Shown here one piece after another: positions 54,211-63,637 of a stretch of DNA of 64,000 nt. The stretch lies in the NCBI RefSeq assembly GCF_004006295.1, contig NZ_CP026095.1, positions 1,722,001 to 1,786,000 of the forward strand, in the 5' to 3' direction. The stretch's first letter is position 1. Every line of letters begins with the position of its first letter. The position numbers were made by a program, and so were the translations under genes. This DNA is from Peribacillus asahii. Lineage in GTDB: Bacteria; Bacillota; Bacilli; Bacillales; DSM-1321. Below the pieces are notes generated by a model. It made no database searches and was not told the DNA's origin. It saw only the letters and a program-made list of their open reading frames with translations.

Positions 54211-55086
54211 GTGGATTATAGGGATTGGGTTATGTTACAAGTGTTAAATGAATATAAAAATATCACAAAAACGGCGGAGAAATTGTTTATTTCCCAGCCA
54301 GCTTTATCAAATCGTCTCAAACAAATAGAAAAAGAGTTTGGTACTAAGATCGTTGTTAGGGGAAGAAATGGGATTCAATTCACACCTGAAGGTGAGTATT
54401 TGGCTAAAAATGCGGATAAAGTAATATCTTTGCATAAAAATATCAAAGAAAACATTATGAATATGAACCAAAATGTAACGGGTACTTTAAGAATAGCTAG
54501 TTCTAATGTTTTTACAAGATACAAACTGCCTGCTGTTCTGAAACGTTTTCAAGAAATATTTCCTAATATTGAATTTCAGATTACTACAGGATTGAGCAAG
54601 GATATCTTTCAATTAATTTATAATCATGAGGTACATATCGGCTTTGTCCGAGGGGATTATAATTGGAGTGATGAAAAGGATTTATTATTTCAAGAAACAT
54701 TATGTGTAGCCTCCAAAGAAGCGTTTACACTTAAAGATCTACCAATCCTGCCAAGAGTGGATTATACGACAGATATTCTTTTGAAAATCGCGATTGATAA
54801 TTGGTGGAGAAATACATTTCATAAGCCGCCTTTAATAAAAATGGAAGTAGATCAAGTGGATATAGCGAAGGATATGGTGATAAGCGGGTTAGGCTATGCC
54901 GTGTTACCTTCCATGATTTTAAATGGAATAGATAATCTTCATAAGGCAAATATAACGGATGAGAATGGATTGCCTATTATAAGAGAAACATGGATGTATT
55001 ATAGCGCGGAATCTTTAGAATTAAATACGGTTAAAGCATTTGTAGAATTTGTAAGAGAGTTTGATTTTGGAGAAAATAATGTTTAA
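54211..55086 (+). CDS. LysR-family transcriptional regulator
   Basis: A 291-residue LTTR. The N-terminal winged helix reads ITKTAEKLFISQPALSNRLKQIE and the effector domain starts near residue 90 (TGTLRIASSNVFTRYKLP). GTG 54211 follows AAAGGAGAAAG. No divergent target gene adjoins it; the nearest neighbours are opuA 900 bases upstream and a thioesterase downstream. Target unknown. Confidence 0.9.
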   Translation: MDYRDWVMLQVLNEYKNITKTAEKLFISQPALSNRLKQIEKEFGTKIVVRGRNGIQFTPEGEYLAKNADKVISLHKNIKENIMNMNQNVTGTLRIASSNVFTRYKLPAVLKRFQEIFPNIEFQITTGLSKDIFQLIYNHEVHIGFVRGDYNWSDEKDLLFQETLCVASKEAFTLKDLPILPRVDYTTDILLKIAIDNWWRNTFHKPPLIKMEVDQVDIAKDMVISGLGYAVLPSMILNGIDNLHKANITDENGLPIIRETWMYYSAESLELNTVKAFVEFVREFDFGENNV

Positions 55087-55122
55087 AACGCAGTATCGCG
55101 ATATATCGCGATACTGCGTTTT
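55085..55122. terminator. Perfect 38-bp palindrome after lysR
   Basis: AAAACGCAGTATCGCGATA is followed directly by its exact reverse complement, with no spacer. The T-rich end makes it a plausible terminator for the regulator gene, whose stop lies just before it. Confidence 0.8.
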
Positions 55123-55398
55123 ATGTAGAGTTAAAATGGATTTGAAAAAATAAAGAACGGTGCTTTTCTACTCTTATCACTGAAGATATAAGGGATATTC
55201 AAATTATTTATATCTAGCGATTCATTTTATGTATTGTTCTTTTGATGAACTTACTCTTAAAATCAATTCCATAGGTAAGCTTAATAAATTATATTTTTTA
55301 GTATTTTCTTAGTAGAAAAGGGTTCCGCTAAGAAGTGAAATAGTAAAACGTGATGTAAATATTTTAGTACCAGAACTTATTTTTAGGGAGATGTCCTC

Positions 55399-55917
55399 AT
55401 GTCAGCGAAATATTGTAAGGAATCAAGAGTAATTAGAACAAGTCGTATCTTTCCGAATGATGTAAATAATCATAACACCTTGTTTGGTGGTCGAATGATG
55501 AGTGATATAGATCAAGTAGCCTCTATTTCTGCCGCGCGTCATAGCCGAACGGAATGTGTCACAGCTTCAACCGATTCTGTCGACTTCTTACACCCTGTTC
55601 GACCAACTGATTCAGTAAGCTTTGAGTCGTATGTGTCATGGACAGGTGTATCTTCGATGGAAATTTTCGTGAAAGTTATTGCGGAAGATTTAAAAAGCGG
55701 GGAGTGTAGAATAGCGGCAACGGCACTATTAACATTCGTTGCCCTTGATAAGTTTCACCGTCCTACCGCTGTTCCGAAAGTAATTCCTGAAACAGAAGAA
55801 GAAAGGAAATTACATGAAACAGGCGAAGCACGCGCAAGAATGCGACGTGAAAGAAAGCAACAAAGTAAAGAATTAGCTGCTTATTTAACAACAAAAACAG
55901 TTATTGCCGTGTGTTAA
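55399..55917 (+). CDS. Acyl-CoA thioesterase, hotdog family (YkhA-like), copy 2
   Basis: A 172-residue enzyme nearly the same as the one at 37471, with the same FPNDVNNHNTLFGGRMMSD active-site block. Substitutions are few and conservative (RMSR/RTSR, KNQR/KFHR); the tail ends KTVIAVC instead of KTIM. Upstream and downstream sequences are unrelated to copy 1. AGGGAGATG precedes ATG 55399. Confidence 0.9.
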   Translation: MSAKYCKESRVIRTSRIFPNDVNNHNTLFGGRMMSDIDQVASISAARHSRTECVTASTDSVDFLHPVRPTDSVSFESYVSWTGVSSMEIFVKVIAEDLKSGECRIAATALLTFVALDKFHRPTAVPKVIPETEEERKLHETGEARARMRRERKQQSKELAAYLTTKTVIAVC

Positions 55918-55956
55918 ATATTACGTTATAGGTATTAACATACATAACTGTGTCTG

Positions 55957-55986
55957 AGAGGTCGACTTCATGGTCGGCCTCTTTTT
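55957..55986 (+). terminator. Terminator of thioesterase copy 2
   Basis: AGAGGTCGAC pairs with GTCGGCCTCT (G-U included) around TTCATG, followed by TTTTT. Confidence 0.88.
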
Positions 55987-56118
55987 ATTATGGGTAAAGA
56001 ATCACTAAAGTAACAAAATAAGAAAAACCCTTGATATTATAAGGGTTTTCTAAAAAATAGAGTAGAGGAGTTCGGTTTCTTGATTTCTGGATGGAAAGAA
56101 CTTTGACATTTTCACCTG

Positions 56119-57426
56119 TTAATCTATTAGTTTTTCAAAGTCTAGCTTATAAACTTTTTTAGGACGGCCTCTAAGTTTTTCTTGTTTTCTGTATGAAATA
56201 TGGGCAGCTCCTTTTTCCTCTAGGGTATTTAAAATTCAGTTGGCTTGACGTAACGTCAACCCTAAATGATAAGCTAAATCTTCTGCCGTCAGTTCATTTG
56301 TTTGTAATTTAGAAATCACAGCCATTATTTTTTGGATACGAAGGCTAGAAATACCTAACGTTTCACTTAGTTGTTCTAATTGAGGGTCAACTGTATTGGT
56401 AAAGTGAAGACAAGTCTCTTCTCCTAGTGGACCAATTACTTCTTCGTTGGCAGTAATGACATAAGAACATGGAAAGTTGTTTGATTCAGCTTGCTTGTTT
56501 GCCGTTTGGGCCGATGTTTTAGCCGCATAGAGTGTAGTTCCAATTCCCCATCCTATATGTACATGAAAGGGGAGCGTTTGATTCAAATACCGAAGGAGGG
56601 AACACTCCGTAAATTCATTCGTTAAATTCTTGAGCTCAGCATACGACGTAATCACTTCAAAATTTGCATGCTTCTTCTGAATAACAGATAATGGTTTCTC
56701 TTTTTCATTGAATTCCAAAAGTGCTTTATGAAGCAGGATTTGTTTAAAATCCAAATCAGATATGTTGTCCTGGTTTTCAATCGTAATGATCCCGATTGTC
56801 CATTGATTTTCTAATAAATTAGAAATTTGCAATTCATTAATGATTTGCTGGATTTGCTCTAAAATGGATGCCTTAGAAGGAAATATAAAAATGTTTGGAA
56901 TGCCAGCTTGATTCAGAAGCTCCACAATATTGCTCACACGAGTAATTGATAAATCAATCTTTCCCTGTTGCCATAATGATAGATGCTGTTGGAATGTTTT
57001 TTCATAAATGGATTCCGAATATTCTATCTCATTTGAAAAGGGGAATTCGTCTTTCTTTAATACTTCTTTAAGCCCCATATAATTGTTCTCTTTAGAAATG
57101 GAATCAATATATACTCGAGAAAAATTTAAATGTTTATTGGCATTGCTGATAGCAAATAAGCGTTTATAAAAATCCCCTTCTGGAATATGTAGGTAGTACG
57201 TTGGGGTTTGAAAGACCGTACCTTCTTGCTGCCAAATTTTATAGCCTAACTCCCCACTAAAAAGAATGCCATCATAAAACAGGTGATGACTATTATAAAG
57301 CTCTTTAATCTCACTCAGTTGACGATAAGGGATAAAGCTTAATTCACATTGATCTTGGATAAGTGGTTCAATTTGTTTGATCTCCTCGATAGAATGAGGA
57401 GCAGTGATGACACCGATTTTAATCAT
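56119..57426 (-). pseudogene. Transcriptional regulator with in-frame TGA in its winged-helix domain
   Basis: The frame runs 396 codons from ATG 57426 to TGA at 56238-56236, then continues open for 38 more codons to TAA at 56119. The C-terminal winged helix spans the stop: LTAEDLAYHLGLTLRQAN, stop, ILNTLEEKGAAHISYRKQ, then RGRPKKVYKLDF. A CGA-to-TGA change is the simplest explanation. The rest holds a ligand-like N-terminal domain and a degenerate GGDEF-like segment (VHIGWGIGTTLYAAKTSAQT). It is divergent from the MFS/M20 pair, which it probably controlled. Regulator family not named. Confidence 0.75.
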
Positions 57427-57720
57427 AATATTTCGTCCTTCCCCGATCGTAAGTTTGCCATTTTATTATACTAACTATCACCGTATATTACCAATTGAAT
57501 TCATCTTTAATATTCGTTTCTAATGATTTCCGGTCCGAATTTTCTTGCAATTTTAAAAAATAGTTGCTAAAATTCATTTTAAGAAATGTCCTAAATAAGT
57601 CTAAAAATAAAACTTCTGTTATAGATTATTGCTGCGAAAACAACAATGTCATAAACAAGGTCCAAATAAAAAGGCTCATTTAGTAGATATTTATAAATAA
57701 AGAATGAAAGGGGAACTTGT

Positions 57721-58938
57721 ATGCAAGAAAACGTATACAACAATAAAACAAAAACGACTGTTTTAACGCTGCTTTTTTTAACATGGGTCGTTAATTATCT
57801 AGACAAAAACTCTATGAGCGTAGCAGTCATTACCATTTCCAAAGAATTCAGCCTAACTCCTACTCAAGGTGGGATGGTTATTAGTAGCTTCTTCCTTGCT
57901 TACGCAATTATGCAATTAATTGGTGGATGGCTGACTGATAAATACGGAGCGAAAAAAGTTATTCTTATTTCATTGTTTGTTTGGTCCGTCTTTACGATTT
58001 TTACTGGATTTGCTTGGTCATTTATTTCATTGATTATTATTCGCTTTTTATTTGGACTTGGAGAAGGAAGTTTTCCGTCGGCTAGTTCTGTAGCCTTGGC
58101 AGAAAATTTTCCTAAAGAACAGCGTGGGCGAGCAAAGGGATTGTTATCAGCCTCTACTCAAATTGGTTCAATCATCTCCGTCTTGCTAGCTGCTGTACTA
58201 ATTGAAAGTGTAGGCTGGAATACGATGTTCTTCATTTTTGGGGCGCTCGGATTTGTTTTTCTTCTTTTACTTTGGAAGTACTTGCCGGAAAGAGCGCAGC
58301 AAAAGGGAACTACTCAAACACAAAAAGTGTCTTATAGAAATGTTCTGAAAAATCCAACGGCTTGGCTGCTGATGTTGATTTATTTTGGGATGAGCATGGT
58401 AAATTGGGGACTAAACTCATGGTTACCTTCTTATTGGGTAAACGTTCGTGGGCTCGAGTTGGTCAAAACAGGGTTTATTTCTATGCTTCCAGTAGCATGT
58501 TCTCTCCTCGGAATCATACTCAGCTCATGGGCATTAGATAAACTGGCTGCAGGAAAAGAAAAGTTTATCATTATTACAGGTGCAGTTATTGGAATTATCG
58601 CACTGTACTTCACAATGAATGCATCAACAGTAACATTGGCGCTTACATTCCTTTGTTTTGCCTATTTTGGAGTAGGACTTCTTTCTGTTGTTCTTGCTAT
58701 TCCGTTGAAATATTTCCCGCAAAATTCAATGGGTTCGACAGTTGGTATTATGTATTTTGGAGGGCAAATGGCTGGTACAATTGCACCAACTTTAATGGGA
58801 TATACAATTACATTATTTAATGGTTCCTATAACGGGGCTTTCACATTATTAATAGGATCCCTTTTCATCCCAATTATAGCGAGTCTTTTCTTGAAATTAA
58901 ATTCAACGAAACAAGAAATAGGAAGTGAAGTAGCGTGA
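57721..58938 (+). CDS. MFS transporter, anion:cation symporter type
   Basis: A 405-residue, twelve-span permease with ACS-family marks: WVVNYLDKNSMSVAV in the first span, GGWLTDKYGAKKVIL between spans 2 and 3, and FLFGLGEGSFPSASSVAL in span 4. GAAAGGGGAAC precedes ATG 57721. The stop overlaps the start of the M20 hydrolase by four bases, so the imported compound is probably an N-acyl or aminobenzoyl-glutamate-like amide. Confidence 0.88.
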   Translation: MQENVYNNKTKTTVLTLLFLTWVVNYLDKNSMSVAVITISKEFSLTPTQGGMVISSFFLAYAIMQLIGGWLTDKYGAKKVILISLFVWSVFTIFTGFAWSFISLIIIRFLFGLGEGSFPSASSVALAENFPKEQRGRAKGLLSASTQIGSIISVLLAAVLIESVGWNTMFFIFGALGFVFLLLLWKYLPERAQQKGTTQTQKVSYRNVLKNPTAWLLMLIYFGMSMVNWGLNSWLPSYWVNVRGLELVKTGFISMLPVACSLLGIILSSWALDKLAAGKEKFIIITGAVIGIIALYFTMNASTVTLALTFLCFAYFGVGLLSVVLAIPLKYFPQNSMGSTVGIMYFGGQMAGTIAPTLMGYTITLFNGSYNGAFTLLIGSLFIPIIASLFLKLNSTKQEIGSEVA

Positions 58939-60365
58939 GTGACATTCAAAAAATTATAGAGCTTATTGAACAAAAAAAAGATAAATGGGTCAGCGTTAGC
59001 AATCAAATTTGGGAATTTGCAGAAACGCGTTTTGAAGAGTTTCGCTCCGCTGAGCTCATCTGTCAAACCCTTGAATCGGAAGGGTTTTCGGTCGAAAAAG
59101 ATATTGCAGGAATCCCTACCGCTTTTGTTGGCAGCTTTGGAACTGGGAATCCGGTTGTGGCCATTCTTGGTGAATATGATGCGCTTTCCGGGCTAAGCCA
59201 AAAAGGAGGTATTTCCGTTGCAGAGCCAGTTGAATTGGGTGGGAACGGACATGGCTGTGGTCATAACCTGTTAGGTACAGGTTCGCTTGCTGCTGCGGTC
59301 GCTCTTAAAGATATGATGGAGCAGGAAGGACTGCAAGGAACAATCAAGTATTACGGTTGCCCAGCAGAAGAAGGCGGTTCAGGTAAAGCGTATATGGCAC
59401 GAGCCGGTTGTTTTAATGAGGTTGACTTTGCTTTATGCTGGCATCCGTGGACAACAAATACAATCTTGCCAGGGAATTCACTAGCCAACTACCAAGTTTA
59501 TTACAAATTTAAAGGGAAAAGTGCACATGCAGCTGTTCAGCCACATTTGGGCAGAAGCGCGCTTGATGCTGTGGAGCTAATGAACGTGGGCGTCAACTAC
59601 TTACGTGAACATATCATTTCCGAAGCAAGAGTTCATTACGCCATTACGAACACAGGAGGGTTTTCGCCAAATGTCGTTCAAGCAGAAGGGGAAGTGCTTT
59701 ATTTAATTCGTGCTCCTAAAACGCCTGAAGTTCAGGGAATTTATGAAAGAATTTGCGATATCGCAAGAGGGGCCGCACTTATGACAGGTACGGAAGTTGA
59801 AATTGTTTTTGATAAAGCTTGTTCTAATTTGGTTCCTAATGTAACGCTGAATGCTACAATGGCTGAAGTGTTTAGTGAGATTGGTACTCCGACTTATAAT
59901 GAAGAAGAAATTCATTTTGCAGAACAGTTGCATGCCACATTAGCTGTAGAAGATAAGGTTAATGAAATCAACAAATTACCGAAAGCAGTAGCGAGCGATC
60001 TAAAGGACAAAGTAATTTGCGATATTATTTATCCGTACGCTGATGATATAGCTGATGCACCCCTCGGAGGCTCGACAGATGTTGGGGATGTCAGTTGGAT
60101 CGTACCGACTGCCCAGGTAGGTACTGCATGCTGGGTATTGGGGACACCTGCACACACCTGGCAAGTTGTGACCATCGGTTCTACATCCATTGGTCATAAA
60201 GGAATGCTTCAAGCAGGAAAAGTTTTAGCGGGGACCGCATTGGAAGTAATAAAAAATCCAAAACTATTAGAAAAAGCTAAACAGGAACTAAAAGAACGAT
60301 TAAACGGTGAGGTTTATAAATGTCCAATCCCTGAAGAAGTTATGCCCGCGAGTAAAAGAAAATGA
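58935..60365 (+). CDS. M20 family amidohydrolase, AbgB-like
   Basis: A 476-residue metallopeptidase-like amidohydrolase. Metal ligands appear in GHGCGHNLLGTGSLAAA and CPAEEGGSGKAYMARAG, and the dimerisation domain has KGKSAHAAVQPHLGRSALDAVE. The layout matches AbgB, the catalytic subunit for p-aminobenzoyl-glutamate cleavage, and related amidases. GTG 58935 lies inside the upstream MFS gene. The pair forms an import-and-hydrolyse unit. Confidence 0.88.
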   Translation: MSDIQKIIELIEQKKDKWVSVSNQIWEFAETRFEEFRSAELICQTLESEGFSVEKDIAGIPTAFVGSFGTGNPVVAILGEYDALSGLSQKGGISVAEPVELGGNGHGCGHNLLGTGSLAAAVALKDMMEQEGLQGTIKYYGCPAEEGGSGKAYMARAGCFNEVDFALCWHPWTTNTILPGNSLANYQVYYKFKGKSAHAAVQPHLGRSALDAVELMNVGVNYLREHIISEARVHYAITNTGGFSPNVVQAEGEVLYLIRAPKTPEVQGIYERICDIARGAALMTGTEVEIVFDKACSNLVPNVTLNATMAEVFSEIGTPTYNEEEIHFAEQLHATLAVEDKVNEINKLPKAVASDLKDKVICDIIYPYADDIADAPLGGSTDVGDVSWIVPTAQVGTACWVLGTPAHTWQVVTIGSTSIGHKGMLQAGKVLAGTALEVIKNPKLLEKAKQELKERLNGEVYKCPIPEEVMPASKRK

Positions 60366-60528
60366 TGATTGTGTTTTCAATTTGAAATAGGTACAATGTA
60401 CATCCATTAGTTGATTTAATTGAATAATAGATATGAAAAATAATTTAATTACAGATTAGCAGATGGAATTAGCAGCGAAGTTCAGAGCTGATTTTGGAGA
60501 TAGTCTATAAGAATACTCTTTGCATGCA

Positions 60529-60557
60529 AGCCCTTTTCTTAGGAAAAGGGTGTTTTT
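60529..60557 (+). terminator. Terminator of the MFS/M20 operon
   Basis: CCCTTTTC pairs with GAAAAGGG around TTAG, followed by TGTTTTT. The 325-base gap between 60365 and 60691 otherwise holds only AT-rich sequence. Confidence 0.88.
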
Positions 60558-60690
60558 ATAATCTATTTCCTAAAAGTTTCAATTTAGCATGACCCTTAAT
60601 AAATGATATGATAGGGAGAAACGGAGAATAAAGATGTAGTTTCCTTATTCAGTAAATTTTTCTTTGGAATTAGGTATGAAAGGATCTGTT

Positions 60691-61638
60691 ATGAGTAAAA
60701 TTCATCATTCTATCAGAAGTATAATAGATAGTAATATTCCTTTTGAGATTGGAAGATTTAAACAACATTCTCCCATTGATATCTACCTTAAATATTATGG
60801 ACTAGAAATTGGTACCATTGATTATAGATATGGTTTTGTGAATTGTTGTGAAGAGAAAATCTTTATTCAATCATTTAAACCTACAAACCCTCGTGCGATT
60901 GTTTTAGTTCTTCATGGTTATTTGGATCATACAGGTTCGATGAGTAATTTAATTAATTTTTTAATAAAAAATAATTACCATGTGATTAGTTATGATTTGC
61001 AAGGACACGGGCTATCTAGTGGAAAAAGGGCATTTATTGAAAGTTTTGATCAGTATGCGGATGTCTTTACGGAAGTCTGTGAAACTTACATCAAACCATA
61101 TACTACACTTCCAAAGTACTTAATTGCTCATAGTACAGGTGCAGCAATTTCAGTTGAATATTTGCTGAGATCTTCTTCAATTTTTCATCATGTCATTTTG
61201 TTAGCTCCACTTATTCGTTCCTATGCATGGAATCTATCAAAAATTGGTTTAAGTATTATGTCCCCATTTGTTAAGGAGTTACAAAGAGTATTTAAAGTAA
61301 ACTCATCCAATTCAGAATATTTAAGGTTTGTTAAAAGTGATCCATTACAGCATAATAAAATTTCAGTAAAGTGGATAAAGGCCTTGTCTGCATGGAATGA
61401 AAAAATAATAAATTATCCAAAATTAGAAGATAGTCTTTTGGTCATTCAAGGTGATCGAGATAAAACGGTAGATTGGAAATATAATCTTAATTTTATAAGA
61501 CATAAGTTCCCGAAAAGTCAAATTCGTATCATTAAACATGGTAATCATCAATTAATAAATGAAAACAATAGGTTAGTAGTTAGTGTATTGGATTGCATTT
61601 CAAAACAATTTCTACAGATAGATCATGCTCAGTCTTAG
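60691..61638 (+). CDS. Alpha/beta hydrolase, lysophospholipase/monoacylglycerol lipase-like
   Basis: A 315-residue hydrolase of the PldB/MGLL group: oxyanion region LHGYLDHTG, YDLQGHGLSSGKR, nucleophile in AHSTGAA, acid in GDRDKTVDW and His in HGNHQL. The nucleophile elbow is HSTGA rather than GHSMGG. AAAGGA before ATG 60691 sets the start. Codon use is more AT-rich than in its neighbours. Substrate unknown. Confidence 0.83.
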   Translation: MSKIHHSIRSIIDSNIPFEIGRFKQHSPIDIYLKYYGLEIGTIDYRYGFVNCCEEKIFIQSFKPTNPRAIVLVLHGYLDHTGSMSNLINFLIKNNYHVISYDLQGHGLSSGKRAFIESFDQYADVFTEVCETYIKPYTTLPKYLIAHSTGAAISVEYLLRSSSIFHHVILLAPLIRSYAWNLSKIGLSIMSPFVKELQRVFKVNSSNSEYLRFVKSDPLQHNKISVKWIKALSAWNEKIINYPKLEDSLLVIQGDRDKTVDWKYNLNFIRHKFPKSQIRIIKHGNHQLINENNRLVVSVLDCISKQFLQIDHAQS

Positions 61639-61646
61639 GACTGAGC
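61627..61646. repeat. Hairpin spanning the hydrolase stop codon
   Basis: GCTCAGTC pairs with GACTGAGC around TTAG. There is no T-run; a true terminator follows at 61698. Confidence 0.6.
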
Positions 61647-61697
61647 TATTGTGTTGATATACTGTTTTAGGAAGTATTGTTCTTGCAATCTTGTGTA

Positions 61698-61734
61698 AAA
61701 AACCTCGATAATTTTTAGAATTATCGAGGTTTTG
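61698..61734. terminator. Bidirectional terminator
   Basis: AACCTCGATAATT pairs with AATTATCGAGGTT, with A-run and T-run flanks, between the convergent hydrolase and kinase genes. Confidence 0.92.
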
Positions 61735-61744
61735 GTGATGTCTA

Positions 61745-63637
61745 TTAATTTTTTCTAGCAAACTGGATGTCGTGTAATGCTTGTTGCAAATCTGATCTTG
61801 TTTTGAGTTCATTGTCAATTTCAATACCGAGTTCAATCATGGTGTCAGCAATTTCTGGGCTGATTCCTGTTAAGATGGTAGAACATCCTAATAATTTAAT
61901 ACCTTTGACAATTTTAAATAAATGGTTAACAACGGCTGTATCGACAAATGGAACACCTGAGATATCAATAATTAATTGTTCCGCTTTTAGCTCTTTCACA
62001 CGAACGAGTGTTTTTTCACGGATTTTTCGTGCTCGGAATGTATCGACATTCCCCACAATTGGGAGTATGCATACTTTATCAGCGATTGGAATAATCGGAA
62101 CGGATAATTCATCAACCGTTTCACGATGGCTTTTTAGTAATTCTTCTTTATAGCTGACGAAATATGCTGTATAAGAATCGATATATAAATCAATAATATC
62201 GTTTACACGACGCTCTAAAGCAAAAAATTGGTCCATATCAAGCGTCTTTTCAGATTCATTATAGAAAGCTCGGATAGAGTTCCAAATGATGCCGCGAGAT
62301 GATTGGAAAAGCTCCCAAGCTAAGTGCATTGGAAATTCAGTTTTAGCACTGCGGACGCCTCTTTCCTTAGCAACATCCATAATTTGTTCGGTTTTTAATT
62401 CACTAATATTTTGAGCCACAAGCAGCATAATTGGATTACCGAATTTTTTGTAATTTTCCGTCTCTCCATTTTCATTTAAAAGAGATATTAAATAGCTTTT
62501 AGTTGCTTGTAAGTATTGCATCCATTCACTTGTGTAAAAATGGATATTGTTACTTAGAAATTCTGCTAAACTATGTTTCGTGTCAATGGTTTGTACCATA
62601 GAATCTCCCCCTGTAAATGGAACTGAATGTTTAAGTGTTTTTTTGAATGATAGAAAGAAAGTGGTTCCTTGTCCTTCCTCGCTTGTTACCCGTATTTTGG
62701 CATGATTATTTTGAATCGCATTAAAAACTTGTGCAAGCCCCATTCCTTTTCCATCTTGTTTCATTGTAAAGAACGGAGTACCGAGTAAACGCAATTTATC
62801 TTTTGGAATACCAACACCAGAATCTGAGATGCTAAGATGAATATTTTCATAGTCCTCAGTTTGTTCAATAACGAGCGTTCCGCCTTTAGGCATCGCTTCA
62901 ATCGCATTTTTAATTAAATTGAACAAAGCTTTTTTGAGTTGATCTTTTTGACCAATAATTCTGATATTTTCATTATCAAATTGTTTAATGACATGGATTG
63001 AATATAGCTGGTTTTGAAATAAAAGCAAAATGGATTCTATTTCAGTGCATATATTAAAATCTATTAATTCCTCTTGCGTAAATTCAGGCTTAGAGACGCT
63101 CATTAAATCATTTAAAATATGAATTGCTCGTTCTAACTCACTTAAAGCAATTTGCGAATATTCACTTTGATCAGTTTGACTAATTAATTGAAGAAATCCT
63201 TTTACGGCTGTTAAAGGATTGCGAACTTCGTGGGCAATTCCTGCTGCCATTTCTCCAATTGACGATAGTAAATGATTATTCAAATTTGTATGATCATGAT
63301 GCTGCTGCAGGTAATGAAGGTTAAATATGTAAAGATAAATATTCTGTCCCTTTTGATCTTCCGGCGTTTTATGGAATAAAAAAAAGTAAGGCTGTGAATC
63401 GATTGTTGCCATAAATTCATTATGTTTACCCATGAAACATTCATGAAGCTTTGCTTTCACTTCTTTGTTTTTAATTTGATGAAACAAATAGTTTGTGTCA
63501 CTTTCATCTGATAATAACAGCCTTTTTGCTTTATCATTAACACTTTGAATTGTACCATCAGGGTGAAGTTCAATTAGACCATATGAAATTTCATGAGCGG
63601 CGAGTGATGTGGTCAAAGTATCTAACCGTCCTTTCAT
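61745..63637 (-). CDS. PAS histidine kinase fused to RsbR-type STAS protein
   Basis: A 630-residue fusion. Residues 15-115 form a PAS-like domain, and 125-200 the HisKA dimerisation domain with phospho-acceptor His136 in GIAHEVRNPL. About 240-340 form the HATPase domain with NLIKNAIEAM, SDSGVGIP and GKGMGLAQ. From Met347 the chain is an RsbR homologue: helical N-terminal domain, then STAS with DISGVPFVDTAVV and SPEIADTMIELGI, where both stressosome phospho-Thr positions are kept. Met347 (62599) has its own AGGGGGAGA ribosome site, so a separate 284-residue RsbR may also be made. It overlaps the RsbT-like gene by 47 bases and no strong site precedes 63637. Confidence 0.85.
   Translation of the reverse strand: MKGRLDTLTTSLAAHEISYGLIELHPDGTIQSVNDKAKRLLLSDESDTNYLFHQIKNKEVKAKLHECFMGKHNEFMATIDSQPYFFLFHKTPEDQKGQNIYLYIFNLHYLQQHHDHTNLNNHLLSSIGEMAAGIAHEVRNPLTAVKGFLQLISQTDQSEYSQIALSELERAIHILNDLMSVSKPEFTQEELIDFNICTEIESILLLFQNQLYSIHVIKQFDNENIRIIGQKDQLKKALFNLIKNAIEAMPKGGTLVIEQTEDYENIHLSISDSGVGIPKDKLRLLGTPFFTMKQDGKGMGLAQVFNAIQNNHAKIRVTSEEGQGTTFFLSFKKTLKHSVPFTGGDSMVQTIDTKHSLAEFLSNNIHFYTSEWMQYLQATKSYLISLLNENGETENYKKFGNPIMLLVAQNISELKTEQIMDVAKERGVRSAKTEFPMHLAWELFQSSRGIIWNSIRAFYNESEKTLDMDQFFALERRVNDIIDLYIDSYTAYFVSYKEELLKSHRETVDELSVPIIPIADKVCILPIVGNVDTFRARKIREKTLVRVKELKAEQLIIDISGVPFVDTAVVNHLFKIVKGIKLLGCSTILTGISPEIADTMIELGIEIDNELKTRSDLQQALHDIQFARKN

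Noticed and set aside
56236..56238. TGA read as selenocysteine
   Set aside because: The context is a winged helix where Arg is expected, no SECIS-like hairpin stands out, and no selenium genes are in view.
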